Shown here one piece after another: positions 1 to 5,780 of a DNA stretch of 5,780 bases. The notes below the pieces were generated by a model, which saw only the letters and a list, made by a program, of their open reading frames with translations, made no database searches and was not told where the DNA came from. The translations under genes were made by a program, and so were the position numbers. Position 1 is the stretch's first letter; every line of letters begins with the position of its first letter. Source of the stretch: Spirochaetaceae bacterium (GTDB taxonomy: Bacteria; Spirochaetota; Spirochaetia; Treponematales; Breznakiellaceae); contig JAIRXO010000276.1 in assembly GCA_031268255.1 (NCBI GenBank), positions 1 to 5,780 of the forward strand. The letters run 5' to 3'.

Positions 1-1283
1 ACGAGTGTATGGACATTGATGCCAGGAAAAAGCTCCAGCTTGCCAATCTGAAAAACCTGGTGGAAACTCTCTACGAAAAAGTGCCTTTTTACCGTAAAAA
101 AATGGATGCGCTGGGGGTACGGTCAGGCGATCTTCATTCTCTGGGGGATATTGAAAAGCTCCCTTTTACTACCAAGGACGATCTGCGGGAAAATTATCCC
201 CGTGGTCTCCTTGCCTGTCCCAAGGATCGTATTGTGGAAGTCCACATGAGTTCGGGAACCACGGGAAAGCCTGTTGTGGATGAATACACCCAAAGGGATA
301 TTGATATATGGCGCGAGGCCATGGCCCGGACTATGGCTGCCGGGGGTTGTACCAAAGACGATATTGTCCAGAACTGCTATGGCTACGGTCTTTTTACCGG
401 CGGTCCGGGGGCTCACTACGGGGCCATGACTATTGGCGCGGAGGTGATCCCCATGTCTTCGGGCAATACCGCGCGGCAGCTTATGGTGATGCAGGATTTT
501 GGTTCCACCATGCTCACCTGTACGCCCTCCTACGCCCTGTATGTGTCCGAGGAAGCGGCGGACGCGGGGATAGACCTGAAAAAACTTCCCCTTTCCAAGG
601 GCTGTTTCGGCGCCGAGCCCTGGAGCGAGAATATGCGCAAGGAGATTGAGGCCCGCTACGGCATGAAGGCTTATGACATCTACGGTCTTACCGAAATCAT
701 CGGTCCCGGGGTTTCTTTTGAATGTGAGGCCCAGGATGGGCTCCACATCAATGAGGATCTCTTTTACCCGGAAATCATTGATCCGGTCTCGGGCAAAGTG
801 CTCCCCGAGGGCGAAAAGGGAGAGCTGGTCTTTACCACCCTCACCAAGGAAGGGACTCCCCTGCTCCGCTACCGGACCCGCGACATTACCTACTTTATGA
901 GGGAACCTTGTTCCTGCGGCAGGACCACGCTGAAAATGCACCGTCTTTTTGGCCGCACCGACGACATGCTCATCATACGGGGGGTCAATGTGTTCCCCAG
1001 CCAGATTGAACACGCCCTGTTCGAGATTGAAGGGACCGAACCCCAGTACCTCATCGTGGTTGACCGGGGAGAGACCCGCCTCGACGAAGTGGAACTCCAG
1101 GTAGAAGTAAAAAAAGAAATATTCAGTGATGAAACCAGGGGCCTTGAGGCGCTGCGCTCAAAAATCGAAGGGGTGATGAAATCAAAACTTCAGATCACGG
1201 TCAAGGTAAAACTTGTGGAACCAAAAACCATCGAGCGTTCCGTAGGCAAGGCAAAAAGAGTCATTGACAAGAGGCAGATTTAA
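1..1283 (+). CDS. paaK: Phenylacetate-CoA ligase (AMP-forming), 5'-partial
   Basis: Adenylate-forming enzyme of the ANL superfamily. It should join CoA to phenylacetate or a related aryl acid through an acyl-AMP intermediate, in the cytoplasm. Numbering from the first in-window ATG (position 9), the following can be seen: VPFYRKK at 25-31; the phosphate-binding loop SSGTTGKPVV at 81-90; YGLTE at 225-229; LRYRTRD at 286-292; a hinge and C-terminal domain beginning GRTDDMLIIRG at 315-325; and a late GKAKRV at 413-418 that supplies the usual C-terminal lysines. The 424 visible residues are close to full family length. The ATG at 9 is probably not the start: codons 3-8 are open and read E-C before the Met, and relatives begin with about ten more residues (an 'EIE.M' lead-in), so the gene enters from outside the window. 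It is followed after 25 bp by an ACT-domain gene, a common partner in anaerobes, where it often lies near indolepyruvate ferredoxin oxidoreductase genes. The exact aryl substrate cannot be read from the sequence. Confidence 0.93.
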   Translation, partial: ECMDIDARKKLQLANLKNLVETLYEKVPFYRKKMDALGVRSGDLHSLGDIEKLPFTTKDDLRENYPRGLLACPKDRIVEVHMSSGTTGKPVVDEYTQRDIDIWREAMARTMAAGGCTKDDIVQNCYGYGLFTGGPGAHYGAMTIGAEVIPMSSGNTARQLMVMQDFGSTMLTCTPSYALYVSEEAADAGIDLKKLPLSKGCFGAEPWSENMRKEIEARYGMKAYDIYGLTEIIGPGVSFECEAQDGLHINEDLFYPEIIDPVSGKVLPEGEKGELVFTTLTKEGTPLLRYRTRDITYFMREPCSCGRTTLKMHRLFGRTDDMLIIRGVNVFPSQIEHALFEIEGTEPQYLIVVDRGETRLDEVELQVEVKKEIFSDETRGLEALRSKIEGVMKSKLQITVKVKLVEPKTIERSVGKAKRVIDKRQI

Positions 1284-1293
1284 CAGGTCCATG

Positions 1294-1301
1294 TAAGGAG
1301 G
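1294..1301 (+). promoter_or_regulatory. Strong Shine-Dalgarno of the ACT-domain gene
   Basis: TAAGGAGG lies 7 bases before the ATG at 1309, a near-perfect ribosome binding site. It fixes the start of the ACT-domain gene and is the strongest such site in the window; the next gene, glgA, has none. Confidence 0.85.
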
Positions 1302-1308
1302 TTTAGCC

Positions 1309-1725
1309 ATGCAGATTAAGCAGATATCGGTTTTTCTTGAAAATAACGCCGGACGCCTCGGGGATGTTACCCGTGTACTGGCCCAGGCGGGCATCAATAT
1401 CAGGGCCATTTCCATAGCCGACACGGCTGATTTTGGCATATTGCGGCTCATCGTTGACAAGAGCGACGCCGCTGTCGCGGCCCTGGGGAGCGCCGGTTTT
1501 ACCACCAGGGAGACCAGTGTTGTCGCCGTGGAGGTTACTGACACACCGGGAAGCCTTGCCGGGGTTATGGAACTCTTCCAGAAATCCCAGGTGAATATTG
1601 AATACCTTTACGCGTCCCTGGAAGGACAGGCCGGCAAGGCGGTGGTGATCTTTAAGCTCCAGGATAACGAAAAGGGGCTCAAGATAGTTACCGAAAACGG
1701 TTTATCAATGGTAGAAAAATTCTAG
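1309..1725 (+). CDS. Tandem ACT-domain protein (paaK-associated)
   Basis: Small cytoplasmic protein of 138 residues made only of two ACT domains, about residues 1-66 and 70-138. Each domain carries the ligand-loop pattern that precedes the first helix: ENNAGRLGDV at 11-20 and VTDTPGSLAGV at 76-86, with glycines suited to binding a small amino acid at a dimer interface. No catalytic domain is present, so a sensory or regulatory role is likely. Proteins of this type (COG4747-like) often sit directly beside phenylacetate-CoA ligase genes in anaerobes, and I infer that it senses an aromatic amino acid or product and modulates the ligase or its pathway; this role is not shown by the sequence. The start is supported by a strong ribosome binding site. 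The TAG stop shares one base with the GTG start of glgA, which suggests translational coupling. Confidence 0.9.
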   Translation: MQIKQISVFLENNAGRLGDVTRVLAQAGINIRAISIADTADFGILRLIVDKSDAAVAALGSAGFTTRETSVVAVEVTDTPGSLAGVMELFQKSQVNIEYLYASLEGQAGKAVVIFKLQDNEKGLKIVTENGLSMVEKF

Positions 1726-3206
1726 TGAAAATACTGATGTGTACCAGTGAGGCGGTTCCCTTTGCCAAGACAGGGGGGCTTGCCGATATGGCCGCCGCCC
1801 TCTCCCTCGTTCTGGCGAAACTCGGCCACGATGTACGCGTTGTCATGCCCCGCTACTATTCTATAGACCGTTCGCATCTTACAAGGATCGAAGGGGCCAT
1901 GGGGGTTCCCATGGGCGGCATGGAAGAATGGTGCGCGGTCTACCGCGCGGAGCTTCCCGGTTCACCGGAAAAGAATCCCGTCCAGGTCTATTTTATTGAC
2001 CACGAGATATACTTTGGCAGGGACGGTGTCTACGGCGTACCCCAGGAGCCTGATTTCCTTGACAATCCAAGGCGCTTTAGTTTTTTTTCCCGCTCGGTGT
2101 TTCAGCTCTGCCGCAAAATAGAATGGATACCCGACATTCTCCACGCCCATGACTGGCCGGCGGCCATGGTTCCGGTCTTTCTTAAATATCTTGAGTCCGG
2201 CGCTTTCCCAAAAACATCTTCGGTACTCACCATACATAATCTGGGATACCAGGGCATATACGCCCGGGATAACTTCGGCTATACGGGCCTCCCCGCCTGG
2301 TGTTTTTATGAGGCGGGCTTTGAGGACGGCGCCATGATGAACATACTCAAGGCCGGTCTCTGCTGCGCCGGAAAGCTCAATACGGTAAGCCCCGGTTACG
2401 CGAAAGAAACCATGACAAGGGAACAGGGGTTCAGGCTTGACGGGGTTCTCCGTTCCCGCGCCGAAGATTATTCGGGCATACTGAACGGCATAGACGCAAA
2501 AATCTGGAATCCCCGAAGGGACAAGAGCATACCCAAACCCTACGGGGAAAACGACATGAGCGGCAAGGCGGCGGCAAAGGAAGCCCTCCAGGAGGAATTC
2601 GGCCTGGACATAGACCCTGATGTGCCTGTCATTGGCATGATTACCCGCATGACAAGCCAGAAGGGAATCGGGGAACTTTTCGGACCCGCCTACGGTTCGG
2701 CTTATTCAATATGCAGGGACATGGCTCTCCAGCTTGTCATACTGGGAACCGGGGAGAGCTGGTGCGAGCACGAGGTCAGGAGCCTCTCGTCCCGGCTGCC
2801 CAATTTCCGGGGCCGCATAGGGTACAGCGAAGAACTCAGCCACCTCATTGAGGCGGGAAGCGACTTCTTCCTCATGCCCAGCCGTTATGAGCCATGCGGC
2901 CTTAACCAGATGTATTCCCTTAACTACGGTACGCCTCCCATAGTGCGGAACACCGGGGGGCTGGCCGACACCGTGGAGAATTACGACCAGGAAAGCGGGG
3001 AAGGTACGGGCTTTATTTTTAACGACCTTACCCCCCAGGCCATATACAATACCGCAGGCTGGGCGGTCTGGGCCTACTACAACAAGCGGGAACAGATAGA
3101 AGCCATGCGCCTCAGGGGCATGAAGAAAAAATTTTCCTGGGAAGGGCCGGCCAAAAAATACGAAGAACTGTACCGCGCCGCGCTGGCCGGGGTGGCCGGG
3201 GTGTAG
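1725..3206 (+). CDS. glgA: Glycogen synthase (ADP-glucose, GT5 family)
   Basis: Transfers glucose from ADP-glucose to the non-reducing end of alpha-1,4-glucan in bacterial glycogen storage; cytoplasmic. At 493 residues it is slightly longer than the usual ~477. The N-terminal GT-B domain has the ADP-glucose binding loop KTGGLAD at 15-21, HAHDW at 140-144, TIHNLGYQG at 169-177, NTVSPGYAKE at 219-228 and GILNGID at 251-257. The C-terminal domain has ITRMTSQKG at 306-314 (R308 and K313 correspond to the nucleotide-sugar phosphate-binding Arg/Lys of E. coli GlgA), GTGE at 341-344, PSRYEPCGLNQ at 385-395 with the conserved E389, and NTGGLADTV at 409-417. All key residues are intact. The GTG start overlaps the previous stop (TAGTG) and has no clear ribosome binding site, so it probably depends on reinitiation after the ACT gene; the family N-terminus (MKIL..SEA.PFAKTGG) supports this start. 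No other glg gene is in the window. Confidence 0.96.
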   Translation: MKILMCTSEAVPFAKTGGLADMAAALSLVLAKLGHDVRVVMPRYYSIDRSHLTRIEGAMGVPMGGMEEWCAVYRAELPGSPEKNPVQVYFIDHEIYFGRDGVYGVPQEPDFLDNPRRFSFFSRSVFQLCRKIEWIPDILHAHDWPAAMVPVFLKYLESGAFPKTSSVLTIHNLGYQGIYARDNFGYTGLPAWCFYEAGFEDGAMMNILKAGLCCAGKLNTVSPGYAKETMTREQGFRLDGVLRSRAEDYSGILNGIDAKIWNPRRDKSIPKPYGENDMSGKAAAKEALQEEFGLDIDPDVPVIGMITRMTSQKGIGELFGPAYGSAYSICRDMALQLVILGTGESWCEHEVRSLSSRLPNFRGRIGYSEELSHLIEAGSDFFLMPSRYEPCGLNQMYSLNYGTPPIVRNTGGLADTVENYDQESGEGTGFIFNDLTPQAIYNTAGWAVWAYYNKREQIEAMRLRGMKKKFSWEGPAKKYEELYRAALAGVAGV

Positions 3207-3216
3207 AACTCCCGGC
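3195..3216. other. GC hairpin across the glgA stop codon
   Basis: GCCGGG (3195-3200) and CCCGGC (3211-3216) form a perfect 6-bp stem with a 10-nt loop that contains the glgA TAG. No T-run follows on either strand, so it is not a canonical intrinsic terminator. It is nonetheless the only stem I see between two convergent transcription units separated by 27 bp (3207-3233). It may slow polymerase weakly, or be chance in GC-rich sequence. Confidence 0.25.
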
Positions 3217-3233
3217 GGACGTTACGGCGGGCA

Positions 3234-3860
3234 TTACGTCTCGCCGGTTTCCTCCGCTGTTGTTTTTTCCGCTGTTGTTTTTTCCGCACGCGATAACGAA
3301 GCCAAAAGATCGTCGATGCTGTCCCGGTCAATGCTCATGGCCAGGCTGGGGTAAAGGATGATGATACCCTCCCCGCCTGAAATATCCCGTGAGTCGGTGT
3401 CGATGAGTTTGTGGGTCTGCAGGCGGCGGAGTACCTCGATAAGCCTGGTCTTTTTGATTTCGTCTCCGGTCATAACATTGTATCGCTGCACAAAATCAAA
3501 AACTGTTACCGTTGGAAAGGCGGTAAGGCTCAGTTCTGTCCGTTTTTCTTCGTAGAGAAGCCTGGCGGTAAGGAGGGCGCAGGTTTCCTCCCTGCCAAGA
3601 CGGAGCCGGGTATCGCCGCCGCCGCGGAAACATACGACCCCGAGGCTTTCGTCCCGTACAAGAACCGCGTCCATGCAGGAAAACCACGCGTCAAAGAGGC
3701 TGCTGTTCCGTATGGTAAAATCGTAAAGCTCCTCCTCTTTCCTGACGCCGCGGATGATAAAGGTTTTTGCCAGCAGGGTGTGGACCGCGGATTTAAAGAG
3801 GTCAAACTCGCCTTCGGTAAGTTCCGCAATGAGGCGCAGCCCTTCAAGATCGCGTATCAT
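3234..3860 (-). CDS. jetB: JetB-like KITE subunit of a Wadjet/MksE condensin (DUF4194)
   Basis: Protein of 208 residues resembling the DUF4194 family, the tandem winged-helix (KITE) subunit that binds the kleisin in Wadjet and MksBEF complexes. In characterised systems the complex extrudes loops on plasmid DNA and cleaves it. Recognisable features are the N-terminal pattern LLAKTFIIRG (29-38) and FTIRNSSLFDAWF (48-60), then RLRLGREETCALLTARLLYEE (85-105), which matches the family's 'LRL..EE..LL..RLLYEE' core, and a second winged helix with RLIEVLRRLQTHKLID (139-154) ending in ILYPSL (168-173). The tail from about 192 is low complexity, rich in Glu, Thr and Ala, and encoded partly by a 15-bp repeat. 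The start is supported by GGAGGAAGGA just upstream and by a 4-bp ATGA overlap with jetA. The unusual point is downstream: no jetC or jetD follows, and the gene ends against convergent glgA. The family call rests on remembered patterns, not on a search. Confidence 0.75.
   Translation of the reverse strand: MIRDLEGLRLIAELTEGEFDLFKSAVHTLLAKTFIIRGVRKEEELYDFTIRNSSLFDAWFSCMDAVLVRDESLGVVCFRGGGDTRLRLGREETCALLTARLLYEEKRTELSLTAFPTVTVFDFVQRYNVMTGDEIKKTRLIEVLRRLQTHKLIDTDSRDISGGEGIIILYPSLAMSIDRDSIDDLLASLSRAEKTTAEKTTAEETGET
3254..3287. repeat. 15-bp tandem repeat in the jetB 3' end
   Basis: Two perfect 15-bp copies (3254-3268 and 3269-3283) plus four bases of a third, unit CCGCTGTTGTTTTTT on the + strand. 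Because 15 is a multiple of three, the repeat stays in frame and encodes repeated AEKTT in the JetB tail. It is a plausible site for slippage that lengthens or shortens the tail without a frameshift; the six-base homopolymer inside each unit could also slip out of frame. Confidence 0.85.
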
Positions 3861-5443
3861 TCCTTCCTCCGCAGCGTTACGCCGGGCACGACATAGCCGC
3901 CGGCCCTGACAGAAGCTCCCACAGTATCCCCGGCTGTCTCTCCCGCGTATTCGGCTTCTTCGATGCCGTAGCCAAAGGCTGGCCGTGAATCGGCATAAAG
4001 GACTGAATAAACAAAATGGATGAATGAGGCTTCGTCCTTTATCAGGTCCCGCGCGGAAAGAAGATGTTCCCTGCCGCCCTGGCTGTCGAGCCAGTCGCCG
4101 ATACGCTTTACCCCCAACTGCCGCCTGAGCCGGATTAAGAGCGCCGCTTCGGCCCTTTCCATGGCTTCCCTGTCCACCGGCGATGTCTCCCGGCTAAAGT
4201 CGGCGGTCTCCCGCTGGTAGCGGCGGTACAGGGACTCGGGGGCAAAGGTTCTGATCCGGTGGAGGCGGTGGGCCAGACGCGTTTCCCCGCTCTCCCCGTC
4301 CCTTGTTTTTCCGCTGTAGATTTCTTTAACCAAAAGGCTCAATTTTCCCGCCAGTGTGGAATCAGGCTCAAGCAGGGCCTTGACCCGCTCGACACTGGAA
4401 CGGGCATAGAGCATGTTCCGGCGGTCTATGTCCTCCAGCAGGGGGTCCACCGCCCGGAGGGTGTCCCGGATATCCTCCAGCATGGTTTCGAGCCGCCGCT
4501 TGTTGTCCTCCTGGGGAAGGGAATTATTGCGGGACAGTTTCCGGGCGCTGTCTGAAAGCCATTTTTCATCGGCCAGAAGATCGCCCACCTTTTTGATGAT
4601 ACGGGGCCGGTAGCGGGAAAGGTTGTCCGATGTTTTGAGGCGCTTGTAGGCGCCGTCAAGAATATCCGCCGCGTAAAGATCGTAATGCAGATGAAGGATG
4701 CCGCGTATGTCAGACGATTCCGCGTCGCCGGTGAGCCTGTCATAGTGGCCCTTGATACTTTGGGAAAGAACTTTAAGGGAATCGATCAGGGTCTGGGTGG
4801 TTCCGTGGGCGTTCAGCACCGCGTAGTGGCCGTTCTCCGCCACGGCGTCCCCGCAGAGCAGGGAATAGACCGCCACTACATGGCTTTCATATTCGGTCTT
4901 GAGTCCCTCTTCCACCCGGGCAAGGGCTTCAAAAAAAGGCCGTCCCCAGGGGGTGATGTTGATCACCCGGCTGTAATCGCTCAGGGTTTCTTCGGAAAGC
5001 CAGCCCGTACCGATAAGCCGCCGGAGGAAAATATTCGCCAGAGCCCGGTCTCCGGTTTTCCCGCCTATGGCGGCGGTTTCCCCGGCATCCTCCACGATTT
5101 CCTCCGTAGTTTCCTCCGTGGTCCGGGAAGCGCCGCTTTCGGGCCGGGGCCGGCCAAAGTCCAGTTCCGGCGTTTCGTCGTCTGTTTCGGTTCCGCCGTC
5201 AAGGGCGGATTCACCGGCTGGGGAAAAGTCGTCGGCCCCTTCGTCGGCCAGCGCGTTCCGGTGCTGACCAAGATACTCCGTAAAGGAACGTATCACCTGC
5301 TCCCGCTCAAGTCCCCGGGCGTTTTCCTGAAAAAGCCGGTAGTAGAGAATCAGCAGCGCCGCGTAATGCTCACGGTTAAGCCGCGCCAGGGGAGAAAAGA
5401 AATTATCAGGCAGAGTAGCGAATACGCCGGAACCGGAAGGCAT
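3857..5443 (-). CDS. jetA: JetA-like kleisin subunit of a Wadjet/MksF condensin
   Basis: Protein of 528 residues that I read as the kleisin of a type II-style Wadjet system (JetA, MksF-like), the part that bridges SMC heads and carries the KITE subunit. The opening VFATLPDNFFSPLARLNREHY (7-27) fits the family signature 'LF...PENFF..L...N...Y'. It is followed by a winged-helix segment interrupted at about 62-130 by a low-complexity, acidic, Thr/Glu/Gly-rich stretch, then GWLSEETLSDYSRVINITPWG (147-167), long charged helices with coiled-coil potential (about 170-440), and a C-terminal winged-helix-like region containing LLSARDLIKDEASFIHFVYSVLY (461-483) and ending GGYVVPGVTLRRKE. There is no ATPase or nuclease motif, as expected for a kleisin. 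The ATG at 5443 has no ribosome binding site, but the conserved N-terminus begins within seven residues, so no later start is plausible. It overlaps jetB by 4 bp. The alternative is a housekeeping MksF-type condensin subunit; the window cannot separate the two. Confidence 0.72.
   Translation of the reverse strand: MPSGSGVFATLPDNFFSPLARLNREHYAALLILYYRLFQENARGLEREQVIRSFTEYLGQHRNALADEGADDFSPAGESALDGGTETDDETPELDFGRPRPESGASRTTEETTEEIVEDAGETAAIGGKTGDRALANIFLRRLIGTGWLSEETLSDYSRVINITPWGRPFFEALARVEEGLKTEYESHVVAVYSLLCGDAVAENGHYAVLNAHGTTQTLIDSLKVLSQSIKGHYDRLTGDAESSDIRGILHLHYDLYAADILDGAYKRLKTSDNLSRYRPRIIKKVGDLLADEKWLSDSARKLSRNNSLPQEDNKRRLETMLEDIRDTLRAVDPLLEDIDRRNMLYARSSVERVKALLEPDSTLAGKLSLLVKEIYSGKTRDGESGETRLAHRLHRIRTFAPESLYRRYQRETADFSRETSPVDREAMERAEAALLIRLRRQLGVKRIGDWLDSQGGREHLLSARDLIKDEASFIHFVYSVLYADSRPAFGYGIEEAEYAGETAGDTVGASVRAGGYVVPGVTLRRKE
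3861..3870 (-). promoter_or_regulatory. Ribosome binding site of jetB inside jetA
   Basis: On the - strand the bases before the jetB ATG read GGAGGAAGGA, with GGAGG five bases from the start codon. The site lies within the last codons of jetA and, with the ATGA overlap, indicates coupled translation of the two subunits. It contrasts with jetA, which has no such site. Confidence 0.8.
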
Positions 5444-5449
5444 AAAAAC

Positions 5450-5478
5450 AAGCTAGGGGATGGAAGGGAATTTGTCAA
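5450..5478 (-). promoter_or_regulatory. Putative sigma-70 promoter of jetAB, possibly leaderless
   Basis: On the - strand a perfect -35 TTGACA (5478-5473) is separated by 17 bp from TAGCTT (5455-5450), which matches the -10 consensus at the first, second and last bases. The jetA ATG begins only six bases after that -10, so initiation would fall at or next to the start codon. This agrees with the absence of a ribosome binding site before jetA. It is an inference from sequence only; the -10 is weak. Confidence 0.45.
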
Positions 5479-5501
5479 TGCCAAAATACGCTATTGCGGC
5501 A
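5479..5501. other. Imperfect inverted repeat abutting the jetA -35
   Basis: TGCCAAAATA (5479-5488) and TATTGCGGCA (5492-5501) can pair as a 10-bp stem with one mismatch and one G-U pair around a 3-nt CGC loop. It begins 7 bases after the stop of the upstream gene and ends exactly where the jetA -35 begins. It could be a weak terminator for the upstream gene (but no T-run follows on the - strand) or an operator for a regulator of jetAB. Which one is undecided. Confidence 0.4.
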
Positions 5502-5508
5502 CTTATCT

Positions 5509-5780
5509 TCATAAAATGGGCAGCCTTCTTTCCTCCAAAATTTCATTAACTTTCATAATATCATAAATTTTACTCTGTATACAAAACTTGACAACCAAGT
5601 CAAAATCAGAGTTATGATTCAATGAATATCCGGCACTTTGGAGAAAGACCTTAAAGTCCGCATAAGGCAATTCTAAAGCCATACCGAAAGCGATAGTCGT
5701 ATTCTTAGACGGTTGATAATGCCGCTCCCCCATTATCCGGGAATATAACTTCCGATCAAGATATGCCTTTTTATATACAT
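5509..5780 (-). CDS. C-terminal XRE-like helix-turn-helix module, 5'-partial
   Basis: The last 89 residues of a protein whose beginning lies beyond the right edge. The frame is open to the window end: before the Met at 5733 it reads VYKKAYLDRKLYSRI, which continues the conserved module, so that Met is internal and has no ribosome binding site. The pattern (VYKKA.LDRKLYSRI, then PSKNTTIAFGMALELP, LQSAGYSLN, FDLVVKFCIQSKIYDI.KVNEIL) is, from memory, a lambda-repressor-like helical module found as short stand-alone proteins and as a C-terminal extension of macro-domain (ADP-ribose) and other proteins. Usual relatives end near 'QPLLG', close to the RLPIL end here, so the C-terminus looks complete. 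Base composition is AT-rich (36% G+C over 5521-5780), unlike jetA, which suggests separate acquisition. Whether the missing part is a macro domain, another enzyme or just the first helices cannot be told. It lies 65 bp upstream of jetA on the same strand. Confidence 0.65.
   Translation of the reverse strand, partial: VYKKAYLDRKLYSRIMGERHYQPSKNTTIAFGMALELPYADFKVFLQSAGYSLNHNSDFDLVVKFCIQSKIYDIMKVNEILEERRLPIL

Noticed and set aside
123..1013. 296-codon open frame on the - strand inside paaK
   Set aside because: It lies wholly antisense to a clear paaK gene whose motifs are intact. Its translation shows no recognisable domain, and it is best explained by codon bias in GC-rich sequence.
3254..3287. 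The T-rich repeat as an intrinsic terminator for glgA
   Set aside because: The T-runs lie 50 or more bases past the glgA stop, are part of a coding tandem repeat in jetB, and are not preceded by an adjacent stable stem.
3411..3896. 161-codon + strand open frame over jetB
   Set aside because: Antisense shadow of jetB, whose DUF4194-like core and ribosome binding site are convincing.
4685..5566. 293-codon open frame on the + strand across jetA and the upstream gap
   Set aside because: It is antisense to jetA and runs through the intergenic gap into the antisense of the partial upstream gene. It has no domain I recognise, and jetA shows family-like motifs throughout.
5509..5733. Treating the right-edge gene as a complete 74-residue protein starting at 5733
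   Set aside because: The frame stays open to the window edge, the residues before that Met continue the conserved module, and no ribosome binding site precedes it.

Overview
This is a bacterial window made of two gene blocks that converge near position 3220. The left block, on the + strand, is a tight three-gene run: a phenylacetate-CoA ligase (paaK-type, 5' end cut by the window), a small tandem ACT-domain protein, and a bacterial glycogen synthase (glgA). The paaK/ACT pair is a familiar arrangement in anaerobes that activate aryl acids produced from aromatic amino acids. Together with ADP-glucose-type glycogen synthesis, it suggests an anaerobic fermenter. I lean weakly towards a spirochaete (Treponema-like), but nothing in the window proves the taxon.

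The right block, on the - strand, holds two genes that I read as the kleisin (JetA) and KITE (JetB, DUF4194) subunits of a Wadjet/MksBEF-like condensin defence system, closest in style to type II Wadjet. They overlap by 4 bp (ATGA) and are clearly cotranscribed. In known systems the SMC ATPase (JetC) and the TOPRIM nuclease subunit (JetD) follow directly after JetB. Here jetB ends 27 bp from the convergent end of glgA, so the motor and the nuclease are absent from their expected place. This orphan jetAB pair is the most interesting feature of the window.

Upstream of jetA is a 65-bp gap. It contains an imperfect 23-nt hairpin that abuts a perfect -35 hexamer (TTGACA), followed 17 bp later by a weak -10. 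That -10 lies so close to the jetA ATG that the message may be leaderless. Beyond the gap, at the right edge, is the C-terminal end of an AT-rich gene (36% G+C by hand count over 5521-5780). It encodes an XRE-like helix-turn-helix module of the kind found in short regulators and behind macro domains, and its composition differs sharply from the GC-rich jet genes.

I saw no tRNA, rRNA, CRISPR array, insertion sequence or origin. All intergenic gaps are under 70 bp.
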